From Leptodactylus fallax (Eukaryota > Chordata > Amphibia > Anura > Leptodactylidae), in assembly GCA_947044405.1 (NCBI GenBank), contig CAMRHE010000167.1:2649001-2713000 (forward strand): a stretch of 64,000 bases of DNA, given 5' to 3'. The notes under the pieces were generated by a model. It was not told the origin of the DNA and made no database searches. It worked only from the letters and a program-made list of their open reading frames with translations. Position numbers and translations under genes: made by a program. The stretch's first letter is position 1. Each line of letters starts with the position of its first letter. Below, piece by piece: positions 34,758 to 46,981 of the stretch.

Positions 34758-35107
34758 AAGGTGGTTAAAACCATTCGTTTGGCAGTTAATGAATTCCCTT
34801 TTTAGAAACTTCTTGCATTCTTATAATCTCGTTTTTTTGATACCTGCTGCCAGGAAGTTAAAACATCAGTTCTGGTACAAGACTGTGCATACTGTTCATG
34901 GATATCCTCATCTCCTAAACCTGAGTTCATGGTCATTGGCTTGTTTCTGAAAGTCAGAGACCACGGAACTATTCTTACGGACCCTTAAAAATTCGCCCAT
35001 AGGCATGCCCTTTTTTTAGGGAATGTCGATGGTGGCTTTTCCAACGCAAAAGACCTATTTGTGGTGGTAATGTGTCCAGAGCGTTCAATTAAGATGTCCA
35101 AATCATT

Positions 35108-35380
35108 TTACATGGATGTCCAGGTCATTTTACGTGGATGAATGGTTGCTGTCAATTTGAGATTAATGTCATTGTTGTTTAAGACATTGATGGACTTCCA
35201 GAGCTGGTCTGTTGTTCCTAGCCAGCAAATCAGGATATCCTCTATATATCTCAACCATAGGAGGATAGGCGAAATCCATTCATCCCATTCTCCACAAACA
35301 CTAGACACTCCTCTCACCACCCCAAAAACAAGCTGTAAATTTGTCACTTTTTTGGGGCTAACCGGCCTGGACATTTGCAT
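35108..35380 (-). pseudogene. Reverse transcriptase remnant of Penelope-like element
   Basis: The minus-strand frame contains LWLRYIEDILICWLGTTDQL, which corresponds to the Penelope RT catalytic box (RYIDD.F..W.G). The first Asp of the YxDD pair is Glu here. It continues INVLNNNDINLKLT, the conserved segment after the active site. Only about 90 codons are left and the element is dead. Confidence 0.68.
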
Positions 35381-35450
35381 TAGAGATATTCGGCTATGTA
35401 GTGATTATTTTGTTGGGCAGGTCAAATCTGAGATTTTGAGTAAATAAATG

Positions 35451-36420
35451 ATGTCTTGAAGGCAAAACATGCTATTGTCTCGTCAAAAACATCACTCACA
35501 AATGTTGTTTATAAACCCTTTTTTTTTTCTTTTTTTTTCTTTATTTTCTGGCAGTTCCTTAGTGTTATTGAAGGTGTCTATGTAATCGATCTTCCAAAGC
35601 CGCCTACCTGAAAATAGAAGTGAACATTACAACGGTGACAACAAGCCACAAACAAACACACTAAATCAATTCTCAATTTTCAGTTTTATGAACCAGAGTC
35701 ATGCAGGAAGGAAAAGGTTGGGAAACATAAATATACAGTAAATAGTCGAAAATACTCCTGCTCTGAAGCTTCATAAAACAAAAGCTTATTTGTTATATTG
35801 TTGCAGAGTAAAAATAAAAATTTAGAATTCTTTTGCTATACATTTAGGATATTTTGGAAATCCAGATCTTCTTTTCTACTCTGTGACAATGCAAATTACA
35901 CCTTATATCCATTGCACAGTCCAAAATAGATTAAAAATGTGTTTGTTTTTTTTTTAAGGTTTAATACTAAGGTATACTATGAATTTAAGATCGGCAGGGG
36001 CGTGATTTTAGAGTGATAAAGATAACAGAAGTATCCCAACACTTCCTCCCTTCACGTCTCCATTACCTTGCTCCTAAAAATATGTAAAGAAATCTCTCAG
36101 GAGCTCAGCAATGCCCCCCTCCTTCCTCACAGTACTGGCTGCATGGGTGATACTGCTGCAGTCTGCACTTCTTCATTCCTCACACAGCACTGCTGCATCC
36201 CCTTCATTCCATACACATGTAAGGGATAAAGAGGGTACAGAATACCTCCCAACTTTCAAAGAACAGAAAGGGGGACAAAATGTGCAGCGCGCTATGTGTG
36301 CTGTGGAAAATGTAGCTCCACCCACTTCTACATTGACCCCGCCCATTCACATCCATTTTTCTTTGTGCCCCCACATCGTCTAATGCTCCCACAGTCACCC
36401 TAACATTATATGCTTCACAT
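35451..36420. other. Non-coding; nothing recognised
   Basis: T-rich tract at about 35520-35545. No gene or paired repeat seen. Confidence 0.45.
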
Positions 36421-36790
36421 TATAATGTTCCCCTCCAATTGCCCCACAGTATTAAGTCCCTCTCCTGGTGCCCCAATTTAAACTGATGGAAACGGGCATG
36501 AAACTGGGGCAGCTGGAGGGTGACATTAAATCGTGGGGGTAGTTGAATGGGGACATTAAACTGTGGGCAACTAGAGGGGGACATTAAACTGGGGCAGCTG
36601 GAGAGGGATATTAAACCATAGAGGTAGCTGGGGGGTGACATTAAACTGGGGGGAACTAGAGGCGGACATGTCACCCTCCAGCTACTCCCACGGTTTAATG
36701 TCCTCCTCCAGTTGCCCCCAGTTTCATGTCCTCCTTTCATCTGCCACCAGTTTAATGTTCCCCCTGAATTTGCCCCCAAAGTTTAACCAC
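36421..36790. repeat. Degenerate minisatellite with an orientation switch
   Basis: From about 36480 to 36670 the units read GGGGGACATTAAACTG...GGCAACTGGAGG. From about 36670 to 36790 they read as the reverse complement (CCAGTTTAATGTTCCCCC). The unit is the same as in 6781-7045. The orientation switch makes a possible large hairpin. Confidence 0.6.
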
Positions 36791-37703
36791 TTCCATACCA
36801 GATGCTTTACCCCCCTTCCAGACCAGGCACATTTTCAAGTTTTTTGTATGTGCGGTTTTGGAGGGCTACAATATTTTTATCATTTGTGTTATTCAACTAA
36901 TTTCTGCATCTTTTTTCAGTGACACATAGGGATTTATTTTTATGTTGTTTTTATTTTTGCATGTGTGTTAATTTTTTTTTTATATCCAGGAAAACGTGTC
37001 AGATAAAATGGACCGACTCCGACTCCCAAAATATATAATAAATTGGTACAGTTAGTAGTACAATGCCGTATGTGCTGAATATATTTTCATAAGAATTTGG
37101 GAAAATGATGAAATGTTGAAAATGATGAAATGTCCTGTAAAGGTCTGTTCTATTCCTCATATAATGATGGGACTGAGTTCTGAGTGAACCTATAAGGTTT
37201 AGCACCATTATCTGGAGTAAGCAAAAGATACAAGTGTTGTGATTGTGAGGACTGAAAAGCTTGACTTTATCTGTAATTGTGCTGGAGACCCACCCACAGC
37301 CCGAGGACACAGAGTGACTGCTTGTCAGCAAGTGAATCATTGTGCTGAGACTGAGAACTCCTTTAAGGCAAGTACTTCTTCTTAGTATATCTAAACTTTC
37401 AATAAACTGCATAAATCAATTGTCCAGTGTATGTTCTCTCTGTATGCTTTGTGTTAGTTTGCTTCTCCTCTGAGCTCATGTTTGGAGAGGTTAGCTGCTC
37501 TGCTCAGATGGCTTATATATGCTATACATAGAATATAAGGGGGGAAACTGTTTTCTAACATCTCAAACTTAGAAATACAGAAACACACATGTGAGAAAGT
37601 ACTATAGGTGTAGAAGCTGTTGCCACTTGCCAAGGCTTTGTTATCTAGCACTGCTAGTAGTTTCACTTTGTAGATTGTGAAGCAGTATGATGTAAAACAC
37701 CCA

Positions 37704-37894
37704 GGGCCTGATGTATGAAACTGTCTAGGTGTAGAAGTTTCTTTGTTGCCCATAGCAACCAATCAGAGCTCCCCTTTCATGTAGTGCTCTGGAGAAATGA
37801 AAGCAGAGCTCTGATTGGTTGCTGTGAGCTCTGACTGGTTGCTATGGGTAACAAAGAAAGTCTTAGACCAAGACAGTTTCCACACATCAGGCCC
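37704..37894. mobile_element. Foldback MITE nested in the hAT leader
   Basis: The arms GGGCCTGATGTATGAAACTG and CAGTTTCCACACATCAGGCC pair, and inner arms TTTCTTTGTTGCCCATAGCA and TGCTATGGGTAACAAAGAAA pair, with AACCAATCAGAGCT repeats inside. The element can fold nearly end to end. Non-coding. Confidence 0.75.
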
Positions 37895-38130
37895 TTAGTG
37901 AGCTGTATCCAGAGAAAAGTGTGATACTGAAAGTTCAGAGTAAAAGAGACTATATATATATATTACAAACGTTTTATTTATCATGACATATCGATAGCTG
38001 TACTATTGATTTATGCATAGTTTGTTTTATTTCTATCCAAAGTTATACTCGCTATTCTTTCAGATATTACAATATACCTTTTTTTTTATAGGACAAAATT
38101 ATTTTGAAAACAAATTTATATCATTATAAA

Positions 38131-40152
38131 ATGTCTAAGAAGCTTCCTATGAAGTCAGCTGTATTTGAGCATTTCACACTAATTGAAGATAAAAAATATT
38201 TTGTGTGTCAGTGTAAGATAAGTGACCCAGATGAGAACAAATGCTGTGATGTCAAAATCAGTGCATACTCCGGAAGCGAGAAAACGCTCCTACGAGAGCT
38301 TCCAATCTAAAAAGACATTTAAGCCGCTTCCACCCAGAAGTTTTCAAATCTGTGACTGAGAAAGATCAGAGTGACACCAAGAAACCAGTGCCCAGCACTT
38401 CCCGCCAGGCAACGGAGGATGAAAGATTGTCTCAAACATCAGTAACAAGATATTTTCTAAGTGACAAAATTACTGTAACAATGACAGCAGATGTGTTTAA
38501 AAGACAGCTCATAGAGCTTGTTGTGAAGGACGGTGTACCATTATCATTATTTGCTCGACCAAGTTTTAAAGCTCTTAATGGAGAAATGGCCCGCAAACTT
38601 GGTGTTTCTCTGGAAAGACAAAGTATTAGAAAATTAGTGATTTGAAGAAGCCCTTAACCAAAAAGAACATCTTAAAAAGATTCTCAAGAGACGCTTAATA
38701 TATCTTAAAATGGATGCCTGCACGCGTCACAGAGTGAACTATTTTGCTATAAATGTAAGATTTGTTTGTGACAACAAAAAATTTGTTACCAAGACACTGG
38801 CAGTAAAGGATACTAAAGCTCAACACACCAGTCAGTTTCTCCAGGCCTTAGTGGAAAATGTTCTGGAAGATTATGAACTCAAAAAAGAACAGGTTCTTGC
38901 TATTGTAACGGACAATGCTTCAAACATGATAAGTACAATTAAACTGATGAATGAGAATAAGGAAGGTAAAGAACAGTTAGAAGAAAACTTTGGATTCAGT
39001 ATGTCTGAGATGGAAGCCCACAGTCCTGTTCCTGTAACTGAGGAACAAACAGATATTACTACAGAACAACAGCAAAATGATACTTTAGAATTAGATCTTG
39101 CTGAAGCTGCTTCAAAATTCTCTCATATTTATCACATGCGCTGTGCTGTGCACACACTGCAGCTGGCATTAAGAGACAGTCTGCAAGAGGGACATGCTGG
39201 AACTCTGATTGGCAAGGTGAGGAAATTGGCTATTGCTGCCCGAACCCCTAAAATTGATTCCATCTTGAAGAGACGTGCTGGGAAAGGAGGAATCGTAGAT
39301 CAAGCCACTCGGTTGGGCAGCACCTATTTAATGATTGAGCGATTAGTTGAGCTGAAGCCCTTTCTTGTGGACATGGCCAACCCTCAGGTAACATTAACAG
39401 AAGGTCAATGGACACAGGTGGCTGAATTAATGGAACTGCTTCATCACCCATTCACAGTAACAAAAAAATTACAAGCTGAGGATTTAACTCCTGGAACTTT
39501 CTTAAAGGAGTGGAAGAACTTGCTGTTTTGCATGTCCCAAAGACAAGGCTTAATCGCAGAGGGCATTGCTGCTTCAATGAAAAGGAGAGAGACACTGTTA
39601 TTAGATAACAAAATTCTTCTGGCAGCTGTTTATGTGGACCCAAGTCATCGTATATTGCTGAATGATCAACAGATTACTAAAGGAAAAGAAGCTCTGACTG
39701 AGGTAGCAATTAGGATGAGTGGGCTACAGGACTGCCAAGAGCAAGAGGAATTGGGTCTTGCCAGTGCTACTGCCACCATATCTTCAGCCTCATCAGATGA
39801 AGAGTTTAACTTTGAAAAGTATTTGGATGACATGGATCAGGCAAAGCGTTGCCGCAGAGAAAAAGATTCCATTCCCATAGCAAACAAACTGACTGTATTT
39901 CAGCAAAATTTTTCACTTGCTCTCAAAGAAGTAGAAGAGTTCAACCGATCATCAAAACTGACCGTGCAGGAGGCAATTCCTTTATACCCCGAGATTGTTA
40001 GAGATCTTGCCCATGTGGTCACCGCTTTGCCATCAACCCAAGTTAGTGTAGAGAGGCTGTTCTCTAGCCTTAAAATAATTCGATCCGATTTGAGGTCATC
40101 TTTGAAGGAGGGTCTGATGGAGGCGATACTTTTTCTCAGAACAAATTCATAG
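38131..40152 (+). pseudogene. hAT transposase pseudogene (BED finger, two frameshifts)
   Basis: The frame opens at ATG 38131 with MSKKLPMKSAVFEHF, then a BED-type zinc finger (FVCQCKI ... LKRHLSRFH). A one- or two-base shift at about 38275-38290 moves the finger's second half to another frame, and a second shift at about 38640 moves it back. From 38641 to the TAG at 40150 the frame is continuous: MDACTRH (first catalytic Asp region), TDNASNM (second), an acidic insert at about 38970-39090, the RCAVHTLQLAL motif, and the C-terminal hAT dimerisation region (TQVSVERLFSSLKIIRSDLR). The 480-codon intact segment is long for a fossil, so the element is probably not very old. Confidence 0.85.
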
Positions 40153-40436
40153 ACTCCACAAATGTTATTCAGGACGTTTTTGTTGAAAACTGTTTTTTTA
40201 CCACTTACTGCAGCGTTTTGCATATTTGCAATTTATTAAAGTTTTTTGTGTTCTAAAGTTGTATCCAATAAATATATTTTATGTTCTACCTAAATAGCTT
40301 GATTATTGTATCATAAGGATGATAAAAAGCTTAAATTAAGTTATCTCTTAAACATGCGCCATGTATGTCGGAGTCGGAGTCAGGGGAAATTGAGGAGTCG
40401 GAGTCGGGGCTTTGGCGTACCGACTCCACAGCCCTG

Positions 40437-40655
40437 CACACGACCACGTTTTTTGAAGCTGTGTGTTTTTGCCGTATACAAGAACACAAATTGTGAAGCA
40501 TGCCCTATTCTTGGCTGCATTTGTGACATAGACAAGTGTAGGGGATCATACAAGTCATTTTGTGGATCCGTGATTGGGGATGACTTTACTGACATGTGGG
40601 GTTTTTTTTTTTTGCAGACAGTAAAAACCACTGTGGTCATGTGCAGGAGGCCTAA
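40437..40655. mobile_element. Half of a GGCCTCCTGCACATGAC-type MITE
   Basis: CACACGACCACGTTTTTTGA just after the hAT end pairs loosely with CTGTGGTCATGTGCAGGAGG at about 40630-40650. It is the right part of the family seen at 2664-2941 and 11857-12141; the hAT element appears to have landed at or in its left end. Confidence 0.45.
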
Positions 40656-41639
40656 GGTTGTAGATTCTTACACATTCCTTAATCCTCCTTATCCTAACTA
40701 ATTTTAATGATCGGGTACTTTGCCCTACTTTGAACCTTACATGACCAGCAGCTGTAAACTAATGTCATTCTCTAAATTCCTTGTAGCATTAATTATAGCT
40801 AATACTCTTCAAGAACAAGTTCTTCGTGTGAGTGTGTTTTTTTTTTTTTGTTTTTTTTTTCCATGTCCGTTAGCGTTAATCCATGAAGTGAATTAGCACA
40901 TGAACTTGTTCTGGAAGATGTATTAATAGACCTTGCTACATTTGCAAGGAAGCCAAACAGTGTGATGTGCCATTAATGTGTTAGAACAGAATCTTTCTGA
41001 ATATACTGTTCGTTGTTAGCTTATTTAAAGCAATGTGGGTGGGCAGCATGGTTCCTTATGTTAATTTTATGTGCCTTACACATATCTGGTTTAGCTTTCA
41101 TCTACCAGATTGCAAATTTGTTACAGTTGGAATTGCATTTATCCTCTGCTGTAGCTTCCAATATTATAATTTATACATAGAAATTATTGTATGGTTTGGA
41201 TAGCGAATTATTTATTATTGCTAGGAATATTAACCAAATTCCTGTATTTCTATACATTTGGAAGGCCATAGTAGGGTTGCACAATGCATCAAATTTTCAA
41301 TGTTTCAATACTTTGGAGAAGGAAACAATCTTATACTACTAACTTTGATACTTCAATAGTAAGGTGTGCTTAGTGGCAGGTCACACTGGCCCGCTTACTG
41401 CAGACTCTGTACTGTAGTGAGCAGGTTGGTGGGACTTGCTGCTGTTAAGCACAAATTATTATTAAAAGTATATTGAACAGTTTGCGCTCTCTACTGCAGA
41501 GGACATGGTGGCGCACTGCCTGGCACCCACCATGTTATTTGTTCTCTCTCCGTTGTTACTTGTGATGAAGGCATAGTCACAGGAGCAGATTCTCTTTTTT
41601 CTTATGACACTTACTGTGCTGTCTATATTATTATTACAT
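40656..41639. other. Non-coding; nothing recognised
   Basis: T run at about 40838-40860 and several CTTGTTCTGG-like short repeats (ACAAGTTCTTCGTG, GAACTTGTTCTGG). No gene. Confidence 0.45.
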
Positions 41640-41649
41640 TATTATACCA

Positions 41650-41735
41650 GAGAAACAACTAGTTGGGTTTGGGATATTTATATCATATATATTGTGCAGC
41701 TGCACATAAATATTCCAATCCCAACTGTGTTCATC
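41650..41735. repeat. Inner hairpin of a foldback MITE
   Basis: TAGTTGGGTTTGGGATATTT pairs with AATATTCCAATCCCAACTGT around a GTGCAGCTGCAC centre. It is related in design to 12398-12656. Confidence 0.6.
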
Positions 41736-41910
41736 CAGTGGGATCTCTGGAAATATTATAGATTGCACTGCAAACACTAAATCCCCTCTTTCATATGACT
41801 CCAAAATCAACTTTCTACATTTTATAACGCCAAGATATAACCGTTTGAAGAGACCTTCCCCAACCTTTATTTTCTCTACATTTTACACAGCCCCTTACAC
41901 CAAGCCTGTA

Positions 41911-42155
41911 TGGCTGGGTTCACACTGGTGCCGGAGTCTCCGTTGGAAATTGCTGAGAATTGGTGGAGAGTAAAGTCTTGCACGGAGGACTTTTCTCTCT
42001 GCCGCTTTCAGTTTGAATAGTGCAGACACCCATTATAGTCCATAGGGTCCGCCAGTGTCCATGTGTAACTGCGGTTTTAGCGGTCTGGCTCTCCGTCGTT
42101 CGGGTCCCCTGGCGGACCCGAATGACGGAGACTACAATGCTAGTGTGAACCTATC
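41911..42155. mobile_element. Foldback MITE with GGGTTCACACTGGTG ends
   Basis: Left GGCTGGGTTCACACTGGTGC and right AATGCTAGTGTGAACCTATC pair. Inner arms CGGAGTCTCCGTTGG and GACGGAGACTAC, and GGGTCCGCCAGTG and CTGGCGGACCCGAATGACGG, pair too. Copies at 32262-32440 and 63500-63662. Confidence 0.7.
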
Positions 42156-42811
42156 ATTATCTGTACACAGTTACTCAGTGAGAGGCAGGAACTGCTCAAT
42201 ACAGAATCAAGGGAAAGAATAAAGAGATGCAGGATTTCACATAAAGGAGCCAATATGTGTTAATAAACTACATTACAAAATGTATTAATAGCAAAAATCA
42301 AAAGTTGCCTGAAAGTTTAGTTACGTTTAACATTTAGGCTATGTGCATACAGACTAAAGTGAGCACATTTGAGTGTGTTAAAATGCACTCATATGTGCCT
42401 GACAGGTACTCAAAACTACTTTCCTATTAATTTCAATGGGAAAGTGTAGCTGAAAGCAATACAAAAAGAATTGTTTTAGTCTTGAGACTCTTGATACGAC
42501 ACATCGGTATTGAAGTCCAAATTCTGTTTTTCTGAGAACTCAAGACTATAGAGGCCTTTTATCTAGAAGCCTTTTAACACACTACATATACAATAAATTG
42601 ACCCACATTTACTAAGCCAGTCCTGTTCCCATTAAGCAACACCCCATTTTAATCTAAGGCATGCCCCTTGCAGAGTCAGTCATGACTAATTGTGTAACTT
42701 GTAAGCCCCTGTGGGCAGTATTTGCTCACCCTCTATATGATAAATTTGAAGATAAATTTTGATTCAGTTTAGATAATGAGATGGATAGATTTCTTTTTTT
42801 TTATACCAGTG

Positions 42812-42814
<3 letters not shown>

Positions 42815-42850
<36 letters not shown>
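42815..42850. repeat. (TG)n microsatellite
   Basis: About 34 bp of TG repeats. Confidence 0.9.
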
Positions 42851-42852
<2 letters not shown>

Positions 42853-42908
42853 ATAAATTAAATAATGATCTATATCATATGTATCTCTGTCATGATGTTT
42901 AACTCAGT

Positions 42909-43080
42909 AAAAAAAAAAAAAAAAAAAAAGAAACCTTCTCAAAATCGGTGTGCTAGGCGCGGGGGGCCCCCCCCCCCCCCCCCCCCCCTGAGAGAGCTAT
43001 TAACCAGATCCATAAAACCGGGGGGGGAAAAACGGGAAAAAAAAAAGGGGAAAAAAGGAGGGGGGGGGGGAGGGGAAAAG
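42909..43080. repeat. Homopolymer cluster (poly-A, G/C block, poly-G/A)
   Basis: About 20 A, then a GGGGGG block next to about 22 C, then several runs of G and A up to 11 long. It encodes nothing credible. The composition differs sharply from both sides and may be an assembly or consensus error. Confidence 0.7.
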
Positions 43081-46000
43081 CGAAGCATTTTAAAATACGA
43101 GTTTAAAAATGTCATGTGTTTTAAATTGATTTTTTTTTTTTTTTGGTGATGGTTATAGTTTTTAGATTTATTTATTTAACATTTTTGAAATCCAATGGAG
43201 AATTCCATTCCTCACCTTGCCTTAAAAAAAAACCAACAAAAAAGCTTTATTACCGTAACTTTTCAGTAGACTTTAAAGTTTTGTTTTTTGTTTTTTTTTT
43301 ATATATATCTTTTTTTTTGACAAACGCTACTCCAAAGGCTTCATACACCGTGTATTTGTATCAAGTCTTATTGTGCAAAGTACAGCTTACCATCCTTTCC
43401 TGTTGCGATCCGAGGTAGATACTATTAGGTAATCTTAGGTAATCTTCAACCATCAATCATTTGAATGGGACTGAGCTCAATGAGCGCTGTATACACAGCT
43501 ATGGGAGCTGCTATGATGCAGCTCCCCTCTGACCCGGCAGTCACGTGATCTGTCAGGTATCAGAGACTGTTAGAGCTGCTGGTCCTAGAAGACCCAGATC
43601 AACTCAGCAGTCATGGGCAGGAGGCTGTATTTCTCCTGCAATTGGGGCTAAAGGTATCAGCCCCAGTTACAGGGGAAATCAGCCACGCCACCAAAAAAAA
43701 AGCTAGTGTTCAGATGCCCCCAAAGGTCTACGAGCGTACTGCATGCACTATATGTAATAGGCCACTGGAAAATGGCCGAATGGACATGCGCAGTCGGCGC
43801 ATGTCTCCCGAACGAAGGATGACGTCAAGAAGAGACGTCTGCTAAAGAAGAAGAGAGGCAGCGCGGTAAGTTCAAAAATGCGTCTGAGGAGAGCACAGGG
43901 GACGCCCCCAGTTTCACCACTGGGAGAATGCCCCCTGTGCATTCTGAACACTCATTAGCATAAAGATAAAAATCAACATTTCTTCTAAACGGCGGCAAGG
44001 ACTGAAACAAGAAAGGTAGGAGAAGAATAGTCTTTATAAAGGCTATTACGATGTGGTCTTAGTAAAATTGGCCTTTCTGAATGATAGGGATCCCTTTAAG
44101 ATAGGACATCAATGGAAGATCTGACCTCAAACCCATGCTGATCAGCTGTTTGAAGTGACAGTGGTGTTTCACTTCGCAGTTCATGTTCTGTTGTTCTGTT
44201 CATTTGTCACCTGGATTGTGAGCAGCTAAAGCCCCATTCAAGTGAGTGGGTTTGGCATCGCAGCCCCAATCACAGCTACTATACTATATATTGTGCTGTG
44301 TTTGGTTTTCAGGGAAGAGACCTCAGTACTCAACCAAACACTGTGATCTCTTCAAACAGCTGACCCCAGTCTTCAATTTATGACTTTTATTAAAGATAAA
44401 TCCCCTTTTAACTCCTTATTCACATGGTCTTTGTGCTGTTTTTGTCTACAATAAACTGCACCTGGAAACACAATAATGTTTAGTGCATTTCACACAGAAA
44501 AAAATCACAGCATGTACATTTGTCTCCGAATCAGTCTTCTTCCATTAGAGCTTACAACACATATGAGGAATTTGACATTGCAGATACAGTTTTTCATATG
44601 TCCATGTAAATCAGGCCTATCCCTCAGTGAATATCTTGGTTATTGCCTGGTATGCAGACATGTCAATTCAAATGAATGCTTCAAAGAGAGCCCTTTCCTA
44701 CAAAGTGTTCCAGAATGTTGGTCATGAGACTGTATGGCACCCAACTGAAAATGCTATTATTAATGACATTTGTTACCGATTAAGCGTGGGTCTTGTATTT
44801 TGTTCTGTGTTCGGATAATATTAAAATAGAAGCTCAGCAGAAATAGGAAATTTATTACTAGGTAGTGCTATCTCTTAACCCAACTAAAACTAATGAACTG
44901 TGGAGGAGAGTGAAAGAAAAAAAAATCAGTGCGCATCACAATACCAGACTGGATGTACCAGTCATATGAAGTCATTGGGTTATGTTCACAGTACCGTTGT
45001 TACTCTGCTGCTGTCATCTGCAATCCGTGCTTTTCACGGACAGCACCCCATCCTACTCATTTGCGGATGGTGTTCTGTCCATGATTGATCCACTTTTCAC
45101 ATGTGTGAAAAGCAGATCATTTTTTTTTTTCCTTTTCATTTTCCACATTTTGAATGTCTTTGGGTTTGTGAAAAATGGATGACACACAGATGTTATGTTT
45201 TTGTTTTTTTTTTTTTTTTTTACATGAACACAGATTTTCATTGATGTGATACATCAGTGAAAAGAAATGTGCTTCTGTTTACTTTTTTCAGACCTATAGT
45301 CTACAAAAATCACGGACATCTGAATAAACACATTGAAATGAATAGATACGTATGAAGTCAAGGAAAAATGGAGACGCCATGCGTACATGAATTGCGGACA
45401 TGTGAATAAGACCTTAATATTGAGCTGTGCCTCACTATGGTGCAAAACATACCATATGAGCAGAGAGCATTCCATGTTGACTTCCCCTTTCTCGATCACC
45501 TCTGTTGTATAACAGAAAAACTGAACCAGTACTGCAAGTAAGAGAGTGGGGCCACGTGTGTGCAATAGTTCTGTGACCTATTCACTAGATGAGTATTTTG
45601 TAGTATACAAGTATTGACTATAGTCATCCTTTTTGTTCTGTACTGAAAAGTGTAATGGTTTTTTTTACGCTATACTTGATTGCTGTACAGTAAGGCAAAA
45701 CTTTTACAATACATGTACTGTATACAGAGCAGTGGTACATATTCTAGCCTTTATTAACAATGGTGTTCTTTCTTCTCATAGAGGGACCTGCTCAGTATTG
45801 TATTGATCTACTCTTCGATGTACAGCTGTCTCTGCAGGCAGTGACCTACATTACATTTATGGATCTATGCTACTAGGTTATCTGCTCAGACAATCATGTA
45901 ACCTATATTCCTTTCTGTTCAATGAAGACTACTTTCACCTTCTGGAAGTTTGATTTTTCTTGTTTTACTGAGGATTTTAAGCCAACATAAAGTTTTGGCA

Positions 46001-46543
46001 GTCTTTTCAATGTGGAGTTACAGATTACACTGAGCTGACATTTATGGCAGGCTTTCTGAAATCAAAGTTGGCCCTGATCTAAATTTTAACATTTTTTTTT
46101 TTTAGTTCACTTATAGTACCTACAAATAGTTTTTCTACTTTGAGGCCTGTCTCATCAAGGCTAGAGCACCACGTAGCATCCCTTAGCACTTTGCACAGAA
46201 AGTTCTCAGAGGTTTTGGAAAGTGCTGCCTGTCCGCTGCTCGTATTTTACAAGTGTGGGGTTGAGATTCGCTAGAATCCCATCCACTACACAGTGACTGT
46301 AGAGCGCCACATTTTTTATGCGGTGTTTCTGCCGTGGGCAAACCTTGACGTTTACGCCACGTGGGGACCCAGCCTAAAGGCTTAGTCCAGTGTTGGCAAA
46401 TCGGTGCCATGATGGGAATAAGTGCTCCCAAAGCTTCTATTCACCAGTTGCTCAATGCAGTTTCCGTAAGTCCCACACTAGGGGTTGGGGATGGGAGCAG
46501 TTATTTCCATCATGGTAATTATTTGTTGAGATGTGAATAACCC
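43081..46543. other. Non-coding; MITE debris only
   Basis: T and A runs at about 43127-43144, 43283-43318 and 45200-45222. A foldback-like segment at about 44980-45415 (GTTATGTTCACAGTACCG to CGGACATGTGAATAAGACCT) looks like another TGTGAAC-type MITE. About 43430-44400 contains short sequences resembling T2 ends (GATCCCTTTAAG). No gene. Confidence 0.4.
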
Positions 46544-46981
46544 TTTAGGCTAAGGCCCCTCGTTGCGGAATGCAGCTAAAAAAAAAAGCTGAGTTTTTTT
46601 CCACGGCATTTTTCATTGGGGTTTTTTTGCTGCTTTTTTTTTTTTTCTTTGCAATTTTTCTTCCCCTATTAAATGTATAGGGAAAACACAAGGATTTCCT
46701 CAGATAAAATTGGCAATCCGTGTGTTTTTGAAAATGCAGCTTATCCACAGGGTTTTGTTTCCCGCAATGTGTGGATGGGATTAGCCAGAATCTCACTTTG
46801 CTGGTACTGTAAAACAGCGTTTTTTGTGGGGGGGGGGGGGGGTTTGTTTGTTTTTTTTTCCTGCAGTGTTTCTGCAACAGGAAAAACTCAGTGTTTCTGT
46901 CGCGGCAATTCCACGGCCGAATACGGCGGCAGAAAATGAAGAGGAATTTCTCTTCATTTTCCGCTCTGTGAACTTAACCTA
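46544..46981. mobile_element. Foldback MITE with TTAGGCTAAGGCCCC ends
   Basis: Left TTTAGGCTAAGGCCCCTCGT and right GTGAACTTAACCTAAG enclose GTTGCGGAATGCAGC/CTGCAGTGTTTCTGCAAC-like arms and runs of T, A and G (about 17 G at 46825). Non-coding. Confidence 0.5.

Larger units (their letters stand above)
33540..35450 (-). mobile_element. Penelope-like element, degenerate
   Basis: On the minus strand, a reverse transcriptase motif at 35108-35380 is followed by a GIY-YIG endonuclease domain at 34425-34757, the domain order that defines Penelope-like elements. The connecting 350 bp still encodes, with stops, the linker region (for example RNKPMTMNSG and QQVSKKRDYKN). The 5' part of the RT is missing. 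At 33565-33600 the plus-strand GAGGAAGGGCTCTCGCAGCC then CGAAACGTTG is a motif I associate with ends of such elements. Boundaries are approximate. Confidence 0.7.
37011..40436 (+). mobile_element. hAT transposon, right end intact, left end lost
   Basis: The right terminus ACCGACTCCACAGCCCTG at 40419-40436 is a well-known hAT terminal repeat, preceded by GGAGTCGGAGTC subterminal repeats. The left side keeps only subterminal GACCGACTCCGACTCCC at 37011; the expected CAGGGCTGTGGAGTCGG end is absent. Between them lies a transposase gene with two frameshifts and, in the leader, a nested foldback MITE at 37704-37894. Confidence 0.85.

Noticed and set aside
36420..36779. 119-codon minus-strand frame rich in PPS/SLMSPS
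   Set aside because: It is the degenerate minisatellite read in frame.
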